Origin: Axinella damicornis
Taxonomy: Eukaryota; Porifera; Demospongiae; Axinellida; Axinellidae
Assembly: GCA_963931865.1 (NCBI GenBank)
Contig: OZ007506.1
Span: forward strand, 8,170,934-8,234,933
Length of the DNA: 64,000 bases
Direction of reading: 5' to 3'
Each line of letters opens with the position of its first letter. The first letter of the stretch is position 1. The notes below the pieces were generated by a model that had not been told where the DNA came from, did not search any database, and saw nothing but the letters and a program-made list of their open reading frames with translations. Shown here piece after piece: positions 26,706-38,871 of this stretch. The translations under genes and the position numbers were made by a program.

Positions 26706-28969
26706 CTACAGCTGTGTTTCTGTATGTCTTGTACTTGGATTGTGAGACCGTGTAGTGACAACTTTCTTTTTTAAGACCTTTTCTTTTACGTACCAACCAC
26801 CAGCTGACAATGTGAAGGTTGGAAGAAGTGAGAGGAGAACCCCCTGCAGCCCGCTGGTGTTCACTCCTCGACTGAGCAGGAACAGATAGAAAGCGACAAA
26901 CACACCTATAACAGTGAGGAAGATAAGTATGATGCAAGCCTGCAGTAACAGCACTGACTTGCCTCCACTCTTCTTGTTAGCCGAGCGATTCAAAAGCAGT
27001 ATATGTGCAATCAAGTTGATGAAACAGAAGGTACTTGAAGACATGAATGCAAGTATGGAGAGCACTGTGAACTTGTACAGTAGTAGAAGAATAAAGAGAG
27101 GAATGGCGGCAGTTCCGATGGTCTGGATGAAGATTACGATATTGTAAAGCGCCAGTATGTGAAGAACCTTCAACTTGTATTCATAGGGAAAACAGCAACT
27201 ACACATCCTGTGTGTGGACTGGGGCTCTTCTGAGTTGTTACAGTGATCAGCTTTTGGTGTGCTCCTGTGAACAGCAAAGGTAGCCACTCCCAGATGAAGG
27301 ATGCATAGGAATAGGATTGTGACCATTTTCGTAATGAAAGCATTGAGAATGACATCATCACTTGCAGTCAGGTTGGGATGCTTCAAGAGATGTGCAATGA
27401 TAAAGGCACCGGAGTTACAGATGTTGAAGCAACAAAACACGAACGCCTTTGACCAATACAGGCTGAGTTTTACATGACTTCCGGAATTCTTGTCACTGTT
27501 TCCTGTGGATTCCTCATTGGTGCTCCCTTGCTTGATGCTGTTCTGACTATTCATATTCTTCCAAAGGGTACCATAGTATTGTGTTGCCAGCCACACCAGG
27601 ACTAACCCAATCAGAACAGTGAGTAAAACAAAAGCTACCAATGTGAGGTTTTCACCAATTTGTGACCTTCTAAGCACCACATGTTCAATAAGATCCTTAT
27701 CATATGCATACCCCAGAGAAACAAACATTCTATCTTCCTCGTCAGAAATTTCTGGCTTGCTTTGGACTCTTGCGTATGACTTTAGCTGCATAAAAGGAGC
27801 ATATACTAAGCCATATGAAACCATGCAAGTGAGCACCTCTAAATACATATATTTCAGTCCATGTGCATTAAACTTTGGCTTCATATGCACATACATTGTA
27901 TACTGTGTTTTATTAGTGTGTACAGCTTCATATGCTGAATTCAGTATTGGACTGGAAGCTTCACACTTAGTTGAACATCTTGAATGGCATCGGCGATGCG
28001 ATAATCGCATCAAAGCACCGGTGGTCATAATGGTGTAGTCAGAATATTTGCATGCCTTCCCAGAGTAATTAGTACATCCTTATGCAGATAAACTTCATGA
28101 GCTGTCTTACATCTACATTCTGGGATTTCTCAACACACTTAATGACATTGTACCGCCTGATGTCATCTATACTAATACATTCCTGGATTCCTGGTAGGGA
28201 AATACTGTCGCTTACTTGGCTAAGGAGGATTTCTTTTGTGCCACAGGTGTGTACCTGTGGCACAAAGAACCTCACTGTGGACAATTCCATGCAACAACAT
28301 GTTAACTTGGTTTTATATATGCTGCATGGGCAATTCTAAGTGACTACCATCAGCCTTCTTGCACACACACACAATGGACAACCAAACTATGTCACATTCT
28401 GTAGAGCCATGCGAATATATACTTACCCTGCTTATCAACAAAATGAGAACTTCTGTCATAATGTTTCGAGCCGGCATGCATGGGAACCTCTTAAGCCGAA
28501 CACCAATGCTGTATTCATTCATTTCACTACTTCCTAGTCCTGTAGCCATTGCCTGGACTGCCCAGCTGATAGTATTGTCAAATGCAAAGAGGACGTCAGG
28601 GCCAATAGACGATAACAGTGCAGATGAACTCACAAGAAACTTCCATTTTCCATTCCAGATTGCACCGTCATTGAAAAAAGCAGGTTGCAGGTCTGTGTGG
28701 GTACAACTGTGTGGATCAACACTGTCAGCATAAACTTCTACTGTAAGCCAAAACGTGTGTGGTGAATGTCCTTGAGCAGGGAAGAAGAGCCGATGCAGCC
28801 AGAACAGTTCATTTTTGTCGCTAATCAGAGCATCTTCAAACTGTTCGTAGTAGTATGAGCAGGCAAAGTAGTGAGTGGTCCCTGTGTCTTTGCACTCATC
28901 AGCATGCAAGCAAAGCAGTGTGGCAGACAGCAGTATATGGTTGAATAGCAATGACTGCAAAGAAGCCAT
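26706..28969 (-). CDS. Gene A: predicted multi-pass membrane protein with signal peptide
   Basis: Three exons (descending): 28969-28427, 28254-28111, 28055-26706, all phase 0, giving 678 residues. The 55-nt second intron has donor GTAAGA, a TACTAAT branch site and acceptor GGGAAG. The start at MASLQSLLFNHILLSATLL gives a signal peptide followed by DECKDTGTT. An extracellular part of roughly 300 residues includes several Cys (CKYSDYT, RRCHSRCSTKCEAS). At least six hydrophobic helices follow, e.g. LVAFVLLTVLIGLVLVW, VTILFLCILHLGVATFAV and ACIILIFLTVIGVFVAFYLF, and then a basic tail. It may be a seven-helix receptor-like protein, but no named family is recognised. It is head to head with gene B, 764 bp apart. 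A broken copy lies at 50.98-51.33 kb. Confidence 0.75.
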
Positions 28970-29733
28970 CTCCTTGACCCGGTCCAGACTCAAAAGCTAG
29001 TATACAGGTTTTGAAAATTATCATCCGGTCCATTCATCTATAATTGACTGCTGTCAAGATCTAGCTACACAATCATGACATAGTCCAATATGCAATCCCA
29101 GTACAGTTCAATTTGTGACTAGTTGCACAATCTACATGGTGATCCAAAATGATGCGGTGGTGCATCACTCTACCTTGTTATTATGGAAAGCAAAACACCA
29201 GCCAATAAGGAAATAATAAGGTGGTGATTTATAAATACATGGTAGCCTAATCTACAAATTTGGTGCGTCATAAATGCAGTGGTCATTTAAAAATGTGGTG
29301 CTGTGATTCGTAAACATGATGGTAGTTTATAAATGCATAATGTAGTCGTGAAATCCACTGCATGCACTCTGGGAGAGGGTTCGTCCATGTTATTTCATAA
29401 CAGTGAAATTGAATCCAGTGTCAATATGACTATTTCTAAATGCCATGAGATGACCCTAAGGTACACATTTCACATCCACTGAACTGCTCATATGCTGAAA
29501 CACAAAGCAAATGATGGCTGGCATTTTCAAAGGTACCGTATCACAAACTAGCTTGTCTGAAAATAGTGAACTATCTTCATGTGTTGGCCTTTGTGCACTA
29601 ATCAGTAATAGTATTAGTCTCATGAACCAGACTAACCGTCTGGCCCACAAGACTAACTTTACTGTTATTGTACTACATGTTTGTAGCTATTAATACAGAA
29701 GACACTGGGCCAGGGATATATCATCAGATACTG
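28970..29733. promoter_or_regulatory. Divergent intergenic region between genes A and B
   Basis: Non-coding, between two divergently oriented start codons. Partly conserved in the duplicated copy (about 51332-51660). Could carry a shared promoter; no TATA or Inr motif is clear enough to claim. An upstream exon of gene B could lie here. Confidence 0.4.
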
Positions 29734-31537
29734 ATGCAAGAAGAGAAACTGGACGATGAAACAGAGGGACACCAAAAGATCACTTCCACCGTTAACTGCA
29801 AGTGTTGCAACCATGCCTTGGACACCACACATGTATTGCTACTGTGCATTGGTATTGTGGCCATTGGGACAATTTCTGCCATTATTTCTACTTGCATAGT
29901 TCGAGTGAGTGCCCATGTTCTAGCTATTATTACATCATTGTTGTAATATGTACATATACTCGGACCAAATGCAGATTTGTGTGGTCAGTGTGATACAGAT
30001 TTTCTCTTCCAGTGTGGTCCTGTGAACAATGCCCCACCAGCACTCATCAAGGCAATACAGAGTGGGAATATGTTGCATGCACAAGAGCTCACACAACAAG
30101 GAAGTGATGTGAATGCTGAGGATTGTGTGAGTTAATGAGTCGCTAAGTGATGTGAAGACATTCTCACCATGCCGGCATGCGTCCAGTTACAAGCATTGAG
30201 CAGTGCAATGTAGCTAATATTGTACTTGGCCTGTGATTTCTTTATCAATATAGAACGGGCAAACATCATTGATTATAGCCGGTTTTGGTGGCTATCATCA
30301 CATGGCTAGAGAGTTCATAGCTGCAGGTGCAAATCTTGACCATCAAGATAATGTGAGCACATATATAGTAATAGCTTCTAAACACACACTTAGACTAACT
30401 ATACCTTACCAGTTTAATTGTGTTTCAATTGCAGGACGGTCAGACGGCACTGATCAAAGCTTCAGTATTTAACCACAGTGACATTGTTACGCTACTGATT
30501 GAAAGCGGTGCTGATATGGATCTACAGGATGAGGTACAATGATCTTCATCTTGCACCAGGCTAGCCTCGTTCCCAAGCCTCCCACGTGGCCTGGGAATGA
30601 GGCTAGCACCAGGCCACACAGTCACACCTGAAATGCACTAGCGGTTCCCATGTGGGTACCAAATTGGTAACCATGCAATACAAATCTTGTTCCCTAGCAA
30701 CCAATTCATTCACCAGACAATTTATAGTCATTGCTGTACTTTAAGCCTGAGTTTGGAATTCATTACAATGATTCTATAGATGAGTGAAACAGCTCTGATT
30801 CACGCAACCTGGGAAGGCAATGAAAAGATTGTTGAAACTTTAATTGCAGCCAACGCATCACTGAATATACGAGAGAGAGTAAGTTGTGAGCATATAATTA
30901 TATATGTCCGCATGTGAGTGTGCAATTGCAAGCAATATCTCAGTATGACTCTGATTACGTATTCAGTTTGGAGAAACTGCACTTGTGAAGGCAGCATATA
31001 GAGGATGGGTGGCAATATGTGAGATGCTCATTGACGCTGGAGCAGATGTCAATGCACAAGACATTGTAAGTCATTAATACTCTTCTGGGTATATAGTTTG
31101 TAGTTGTTCTGATTAACTACCAATGAAATAATTATTAGGGGCCAGTGTTCTCGCTATGCTGTTTTGAGGGGGTACCAACTGGGTTGTGGTTAAGCCCACC
31201 CAGTATGGGTGCACTAAAGTGGATGTTTACATTTCAAGCCCACACAGTATGAGTATGACTTTACCAGCAGCTTACACAGTACCCCTTAAGTTTGTTCAAA
31301 TTTTCTAGTGAGAACACTGTTAGGGGCTAACCATTATTCCTGTAGATTGGTGAAACTGCCCTACACAATGCAGCAGTCATTGGGAATTTGGAAGTAGTAA
31401 AAGTGCTAATTCAAGGAGGGGCGGACGTCAACCTCGTTGATGTAAAGCAAAACACAGCAGCAAAGTTAGCAGAGAATCACAACTGCAACATTGTGGCAAC
31501 ATATCTTAGAAATCTGGAGGAGAGTGGTAGTACCTAA
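29734..31537 (+). CDS. Gene B: membrane-anchored ankyrin-repeat protein
   Basis: Seven exons: 29734-29904, 30013-30126, 30254-30352, 30435-30533, 30780-30878, 30967-31065, 31346-31537, all phase 0, about 290 residues. Exon 1 encodes a short N-terminal segment with CKCCNH and one transmembrane helix (VLLLCIGIVAIGTISAIIS). Exon 2 encodes a divergent first ankyrin repeat. Exons 3-6 are each exactly 99 bp = one 33-residue repeat (e.g. GETALVKAAYRGWVAICEML). Exon 7 holds the last repeat and a tail ending NLEESGST. Signal-anchor topology with the ankyrin repeats on one side is likely. Exon 1 is preceded by an acceptor-like AATACAG at 29697, so an upstream exon is possible. Ligand unknown. Confidence 0.85.
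30562..30605. repeat. Mini foldback, TAGCCTCG family copy 2
   Basis: TAGCCTCGTTCCCAAGCC ... GGCCTGGGAATGAGGCTA in gene B intron 4; 44 nt. Confidence 0.75.
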
Positions 31538-31994
31538 GTCTAGATGTGATAGTTTGTGACGGATTGTATAATAGTGAGATAACTGTCTCTGTACATTCAT
31601 GACATCTATAGCTCCAAATGCAACTTATATGAATTACAGTCCCTGCCTCTCACATATATTGCCAACTATATGTAACTCCATAGACTACAAGTATAGCTAA
31701 TTGAATAGTCAAGGACACAGTCGTTTGTGTGTCTGTCTGTATCGTTATTGTTTCTGCTGTTTTCAGTATATCCGTGGTGGGTGAATCAGAATTCTGAACT
31801 TTGTTAGCTGTGCTTACGTGAACCAACTGTGGGAAATCTATAGCACAAATTCGTGAACACTAGTACTGATGATTTAGATCAAGCGTGCACCTGGTTTCTT
31901 ATGATGGAGCCAGCATCACTAGGTGGAAGACAGGGCAATGTCTGGCAACAACTTATCTCTAACATACCAGCAGAAAACAGTGCATACAGTGCAT

Positions 31995-32034
31995 GCTACA
32001 CAATCTTATATGAACACATATAAGATTGTGTAGC
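31995..32034. repeat. Perfect 18-bp-arm hairpin
   Basis: GCTACACAATCTTATATG, loop AACA, then the exact reverse complement. Downstream of gene B. Confidence 0.9.
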
Positions 32035-32038
32035 ATTA

Positions 32039-32526
32039 GAGAGCTTTTCTGTCCGCTTGGGTAACAGAAGGATGCTAGACACTTTCTAAGCAGCTTGTAA
32101 GTGTATAGCCAATTACTGCATCATAGTGGAAAAGGTTATTGTGACCAACATGACCTACTGCTAGACTACCAAATGTAGCAGGGCTGGGGGTAGCAATTTT
32201 TCATTGCTGCAGCCAAATTGCAATTGCCAAAGGCAGTGTCTGGAGGCACTGTGTTCATCCACAAAGGCTGCATGTGAAGCAGCTGAGCAATATACTAAGA
32301 AGGTCTCTTGAAGCACCTTTGTGATTTGTGCTGTACTGTCATTGCTTTCTGCTTGTTTCTAAAGAGAAGTTAACTGTCCATTAGAGAGCTTTTCTGTCCA
32401 CTTGGGTAACAGAAGGATGCTAGACACTTTCTAAGCAGCTTGTAAGTCTATAGCCAATTACTGCATCATAGTGGAAAAGGTTATTGTGACCACCATGACC
32501 TAGCTACTGCTAGACTACCAAATGTA
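32039..32526. repeat. Direct duplication, about 140-bp copies
   Basis: GAGAGCTTTTCTGTCCGCTT... at 32039 recurs at 32383 with few changes (period 344). The rest of 31538-33107 shows no gene. Confidence 0.85.
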
Positions 32527-33107
32527 GAACTTTGAGGATGCACGTGGAATGTTTCAGTCGATGTGCCCTAGCTTGTCTTCACCTATGAAGGGACACCTCA
32601 AATTTGTAGCACTATGATGAACATTGTCTAATTAGCTAGTGCTTTGACCACAGTACAAGCTCTGCACAATGTACAACTGTACATCGATTCAGTACAGCTC
32701 ATGCCATAACTAATTCGGAAACTGTAGGACAGCTAATATGACAGCTAGGTGACTCATCAAATTTGTGGTTACACATTGTATCTGGTTACACATTGCGTAT
32801 CGTGACGTTATTGTGGACCCAATTTTGCAAGAGAACCAATCCTGCACAGAAATTATTTATGGTGTCACTGCCTATATAAGGCTGAGTGTAAGCGAGGCCT
32901 TCATCTCATGCACTGGCATATATAGTGAAAAGTCTGGAAGAGGGACTTGTAGTGCTGGGTCACTGTTGTAGCTAGTCACACATTCCATCATACATAGCTA
33001 GTCATACAGAGGACAGCTTGAGTGTGTCTTGTAACACAGATGCACGATACAAACCCACAGGCAATTCAAAAGGATACATTTTACTAGTAAAGGAAATCAG
33101 TTCTATG

Positions 33108-35090
33108 TTACAAAACTTTATCTTTCTCCATCTTATCAGCAATGTCATTTTGTCCAATCCTCTGATGCCTCAGGGCCTCCACCATCCTCTGCCACGTTGG
33201 GGCTCCCCTTTTCTTCACCTGATCGACCTTCTGAAGCCACGCTGTGATCACATCATCACAGAACGTTAACGTTCTGAAGTACATCATCTCTTCCACCCGG
33301 AACTTGCTGAGCCCCAGGAGAAGGCCTAGGTTATAGATGTCTATCTTATTCAGTTCGATCAGGTAGTCTGTGATGTCAAGTAAGTCATCTTCACCTATAG
33401 CTAAGTTTGGGGACCATAAATGTGTGCATGAATGTACATGTATATGACTGCATCTCTGATGTTACCATATACTACTGCAATCTGAAGTAAAAATGTAGAA
33501 CCATCACAGAATGCTGCTATTACTGCCATACAGAATTTATTGCATCACAATCCAAAAGTAACTATCAACTAATATCGTACCAAGGTGATCTTGCTCTTCA
33601 CCACTTCCTCTTCGCCTGGCACCTAGTGATAGCTGTAAGCAAAAAATAATCTGGTAAACTGGGTCTGCAGACAACTATTGCTTTAATGCCGTGTACAATT
33701 CATTTGTCATGTCTACTACTCACCGGATGTCCAAACCAGATGCGACAGGTGTCAGGAAGGTCATATGATTCTCTGCTTTGTGTACACTTCGCAACACATG
33801 GGTCCTGATGACGGCACACTGCTGCATGGTCCTTTTTATTAGAGCAATTAAGACGGTGGGTGCAGTAGACCCCAAAGTCGAAGGAAGAATCACAGTTGTA
33901 ATGAAGGCACCTGCTTACTGTGACTAGGGCTTGTTCAATACAGAGGCGGATTGAGTTAGCTACTTACTGTATGAGGGGAGGACTGAAGCTTACGAGCAGA
34001 TGCTTGTGTGGTGGCATGTACTGAAATCTCTAGGTGGGTAGCATGTGTGGTGATTGAGACGTCATGGTCCTCCTGCCCAAGTTCAAATGTCACTCTGTTG
34101 CGTGATACTTTCATGGTCTTCTCGGATGTGCCACGTCATCTCCGTTTCTCCATTGTTGCGCTCGGAAATACGGTTGACTGTGAGGGCACTGAAGACACCT
34201 TTGGTTGCGCTCGGAAATAAGGTTGACTGTGAGGGCACTGAAGACACCTTTGGGACAGTAGCCACATCGGAAAGCGATCAAGTGAGGTGGGATGTAGCAG
34301 TGATCTGAATCATTTGTGCTAGCACTGTTTACAGCATGACTGAGCACACATGGCATGAAATAGTGTGTGACAGTGCCACCCACATCTCGAATTGGTGCAA
34401 TGATGTGCAGGTGCTCCAAGAGCTTCACAAGTTTCACACAGCTTAGTTGCCCTGTGGATGACAGTGCAGAAGATTCTGTAAGTGCTTCGATTGTTCTCAG
34501 TGAGAACATTCCTGCCTCTCTGAATGCTTTAGCAGCATAGGCGCCAGCCTGTTTGAAAGTGAATTTGCTAGAAATGTTCCCAAAGATCAGCTGGGGTTCA
34601 AGGATTACACAACTCCTCAACATTTCCAAAGTAGCGGAGGATGCCTACCTTGGTGTGGAGGAACCACAGGGCTTCATTCAGCTCATCTTGTGTATCAATG
34701 CCACACTCACAAGCAATTGATAAGCATTGCTCATAGCTGACTACAGGAACGTGCAGACACCTGAGGGCTAAGCTAAGAACTAGCCAGGGAAGTGGGACCT
34801 CAATGTGAAAGGAAGGGTGCTGTGCAATGCACTCAACAATACTCCGAATTTTATTGGCATCACTCGTGGTAAACGAAATGTTATTGACTGTGACCACTGG
34901 CTCATCTTCAGATGCAAACACAATCACATTGTTGCGGTAGTACTCTGTCTGCTTGAGGGTGTCTTTCAACTCTTGCTGTATCGCTTTGATCTGATCTTCA
35001 CTTGCCAGGTCCTCATGGGTTCCAACTAGAACCACTTTAGGCTCTATTGCCACCATCTCGGTGCTTGTGTAGGAAGCATAGTTGCCCTAC
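33108..35090 (-). pseudogene. Roc-COR-Death protein gene, 5'-truncated and frameshifted
   Basis: Read right to left. The Roc remnant starts just before G4 (VVLVGTHEDL at about 35030). COR follows (LPWLVLSLALRCLHVPVVSY ... ELNEALWFLHTKVGI). The frame then shifts near 34615 to VILEPQLIFGNIS and continues to GYCPKGVFSALTVN. A 49-bp tandem duplication (34155-34252) shifts it again. Exons with a His/Cys segment (about 33914-33724, CLHYNCDSS ... CRIWFGHP), a 52-nt exon (33632-33581) and a Death-domain exon (33394-33108; DITDYLIELNKIDIYNLGLL, DVITAWLQKVDQVKKRG) follow. Such Death-domain Roc-COR proteins are numerous in sponges. The P-loop half is missing at the border with a Gypsy element. Confidence 0.75.
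34155..34252. repeat. 49-bp tandem duplication in the Roc-COR-Death pseudogene
   Basis: GTTGCGCTCGGAAATACGGT... repeats at 34204 with one change. 49 is not a multiple of three. Confidence 0.95.
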
Positions 35091-35094
35091 TGTC

Positions 35095-38000
35095 AACTCC
35101 ACTTGCATACAGGCCGCAAATGTTGTGTCATGTTATCACCTGCGAGGCCAGATTGAAACTCTAGAGGTACTCTGTTTGTTGGATCCAGGATCACAGTGAG
35201 CCTCATCAATGCTGACTTGGTCGACACTTCGTCACTGGAAATTGAGTTAATGCCAGTGAAGCCAATTGCCATCAATCAGCAACCGATCACGATCAAAGGC
35301 AATGTTACTTGTCAAATCAGACTTGGCCCACTCAAATCAAGATGGCAGTTCTTGGTAGTGAACTGGACATTGCATCTGCAGTTGTGATTGGACTTCACAA
35401 TAAAAGTGTTGGGGAGTAAGAGAGGGTATGCTGAGACCAGGATACCCTTGTGACAAGAACCACAGTTGCTGGCCAAGACAAAGAGTGCTAGTGGGGTGCT
35501 TGCTGACATCCTTGTGGTGTCCTGTTGCATGGTGGATTTGGAACCAAGACAACAGACAATCATCCCAATGCGAACCAAGGACAGAAGTGCAGGTCCAGCA
35601 ATGGTGTTTGAGGCCCAGGGACTGCCTCAGGGGATTCTACTCATGCAGCAAGAATCATGTTGAACCGGGCCAACGAGGAGGGTTCTGTGTGAGAGCTGTG
35701 AACTAATCAACAGAGAGAGTCACAGTATTCAAGAACCAGAAGCTGGAGTTGGTGGATGAATTTGGAGTTGGTGGATGAATTTGTTGAGCTTCCTGTAACA
35801 CCAGAAAAGTATCAAAGAAGCAGGACTGTTCATCTGGAGTCAACAGACACAGATGAAGACCAGTTGGAGAGCCTGGTACAGGAATACTCTCCAGCAGGGA
35901 GAGTTGGACACCATCGTGGGGTCCAACACCACATTCAGCTGAAACCGGATTCGAAAAGACAACCTCCAAGGAGGCTACCATTGGTGCCAATCAAGCACCA
36001 GCTGAAACAGATGCTAGGTGATGGGATCATCAAACAGTCAACATCAGCATGGGCATCTCCATTGGTGATTGTGAAGAAACCGTCGGGTGACTTGAGGATA
36101 TGTGTCAATTACCGGAGGGTGAATGATTAGACAGTCAAGTAGTTGCATCGATCCACTCCCGAATATCACAGCAACCCTGGATGAACTGGCAGGAGCAAAG
36201 TGGTTCACTTCATTTGATCTGGTCTCAGGCTACTATCAATTCGAAGTGCTACCAGAAGATCGGGAGATCACAGTATTTATGGTCTCTTCCAGTACAGATG
36301 CATGCCATTTGGTCTCAGCAATGCCGCCATCTACATTTCAGAGAGACATATATAGATGACCTGATATAAGTGCTGAGCATGGAAAATCTTGTGACCTATA
36401 CCTGGATGACATCATCTGCTTCACAAAACCTTCCCAGAACATCTGGCTGGAATTTGGCGAGTGTTGGAGATGTGTAGGAAGGCCGGGCTAAAGGTTGGCA
36501 AGAAAGGAGATCAGTGTTTTGGGTCACATGGTGAGCAGAGAGGGGCTAAAGCCACAACAGCAAAAGGTGGATGTCATCACAAGGACGAGCTCTCACAATT
36601 CCTTGGATTGTGTGGCTATTATCGGCGGTTCATACTGTCCTTTGCTGACATCACATCATCTTTGTTCGGTGCAATCAAGAAAGATATCCAGTGCACCAAG
36701 GTCAACACCAGGATTATTTCAGCAGGCTGAAGACTGAACAGGTCACACTCAAGCCCCCAAACCCCCACAAGGCTGTTTCGGTCACTTGTGATGCCTCTCT
36801 AAGGTAGCTGTTGGGTACGTCCTAGAACAAGAGGAAGATGGAGAGTTGCACCCCATATGTTTTGGCAGCCAGAAACTGAAACCCAAGAGGAACTATTCGG
36901 CAACAGAACTCGAATGCTTGTCTGTGGTGCAAGCAGTACGGGCATTCAGAGCATACCTCTTGGGCAAGAAATTCATCCTTCAAACTAATCCCAAGCACTC
37001 AAGTAGCTATTTACACGTACCAACCCAGAGGGCAGGTTGTGGAGGTGGGTTTACAAGCTTTCAGAATTTTCTTTCTCTGTTGAACACCGGCCAGGAAAGG
37101 AAACCTTGTAGCAGATGCCCTAAGCCGAGTGAATGCTGTATCCATTAATTGATCATGAATGGTCTCTGGAGGAGATTGTCACCGAGCAGAAACAGGACCC
37201 TGAACTAGCTTCACTACGGAGAGAGTTACAAAAAAAAACCCACGAAACTTGGCCCTTACTCTATGATGAAAGGGTCGCTGTCACTTGATCCAGCTAGTGA
37301 ATTGATCCTATGTGGTGAACGGATCGTTCTCCCCAAATCCCTGTGAATCGCTGCACTCAAGTCTCTACATGATCATGGTGGACACATTGGGAGAGATGGC
37401 AATGATGCAGCGAGTACAAGACCGGTTATACTGGCCTTCATGGAGGTCTGAAACAGAGCACTGGGTGAAATCGTGTGTGACATGTCAAGAAAGGAAGCCT
37501 ATAGCAAGCATACATGAGTACTGTTGGGAGAAATGCCACTACCAACTCCATAATGCAGTTGGATCTGAAAGGACTTCTGCCTGAGACGCCATCTCATAAC
37601 AAGTACCTCCAGATGGTGTATGATCATTTCTCCAAGTGCAATTTCAATCCTGATTAAAGGACGGAAACCGTGGTTGAGACATTTGTCAGCAAGATTGTTT
37701 GCATAATTATCCCATGTGTGAACACAGATCTGGGGAAGGAGCGCCATCTGATGAGAGCAACCTTAGAATAGTTTGGAATTGTGAAGTCATCATCAAGCGT
37801 GTCACATCGTGCCAGTAATGGAGGCGTGGAGCAAGCAAATCATACAATGGGCAACCACTTGCGGCTGGTGGTACGAGAAGACCAAACTGATTGGGATGAC
37901 TGGGTAACCTACTGTATGTATGCTTACAATGCTAGTAGACACTCAACTACAAAGCATTCACCATGCATATGAAATTGTATATGGGTCACAGAAAACATAC

Positions 38001-38871
38001 TTGCCGTGTGATGCAACCTTGCAGCGTAGTAATCCTGCAGGAATGGGTCTGCAGGTGCTGCCAGCGAAGAAACCCATGAATATCAAGCCAAGGTTGATAA
38101 AGCATTTCAGTTGGTCAAAGACAGTGTGCAAAGAGTTCGGGCACATCAGCAACTGGAGAGCCAGGAGTGATCGAACTTTGTGCCAATCCAAAAAGGAGAA
38201 GTGTGTGTGAAGAATTGGGTGAAATGCAAAGGGTTAACTTAAACCCTAAGCTGCAACCTTGTTGGTGGGGTGATCAGGAAGTTGAGTGACCTCACCCACA
38301 TAATACAGAAGGGGAAAGGAAGATCGTTCCCAATCCATGCAGAGTTACTACACCATCATGTCGAATGTGAGGACTCAGATGAAAGGGAAGACACCCCAAC
38401 CATGGAGGAGAGGAGTATGCCAACTCAGGAGAGGAGTATGCCAACTCAGGAGAGGGCTGAATTGGAAACTGGTCCTGGAACAATCATTGCATGAAGTTGA
38501 GATGCGGGCCCGGAGGAACCACAGGGACAAATGATGAAGATCTGATACTACATGAAGAAGACCCGATACTACATGAAGAAGACTCGATACTACATGTACC
38601 TGATTCAGGACAGCATGTCGATACAGCAACCAAATGATCCGGTTCAAGAACAAGGAACATTTCGATGATCTACACGGCACAGAGCTCCACCAGACAGATA
38701 TGGATTTCATTGAACCATGTGACATTGTAAGGAGGGGGAGATGTAATAGTAATACTGTAATAGAATACGGTAGCTGTTGATTTAGATTCCTGTGTGTTGT
38801 AACGTGTTGTTCATGTGTGGTTGAGTTTGATCACGGTTTGATTACAATAATGCTTGTGTGGTGTGTTGTTC
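35095..38871 (+). mobile_element. Ty3/Gypsy element, 5'-truncated and decayed
   Basis: Order on the plus strand: protease remnant (LLDPGS, then SLINADLVDTSSLEIELMPV; about 35190-35390). RT follows in at least three frames (WASPLVIVKKPSGDLRICVN at 36050; AGAKWFTSFDLVSGYYQFEV at about 36190). Then come RNase H (CFGSQKLKPKRNYSATELEC at about 36860), an integrase zinc domain (DRLYWPSWRSETEHWVKSC) and a core end (ASNGGVEQANHTMGNHLRLV at 37800). A polypurine tract AAGGAGGGGGAGA precedes an LTR-like end. No 5' LTR and no gag found. It separates two Roc-COR loci. Confidence 0.85.
38742..38871 (+). repeat. Probable 3' LTR of Gypsy-2
   Basis: Starts TGTAATAGTAATACTG right after the purine tract; its end at GTTGTTCCA is a guess because there is no second LTR to compare. 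Short repeats of 21 and 24 bp lie just upstream (38400-38600). Confidence 0.5.

Noticed and set aside
34008..34308. Plus-strand ORFs at the 49-bp duplication
   Set aside because: Antisense of the Roc-COR-Death pseudogene.
38842..38871. Last codons of gene C as genuine C-terminus
   Set aside because: They read through sequence that fits the Gypsy-2 LTR end, so the natural stop is probably lost or elsewhere.
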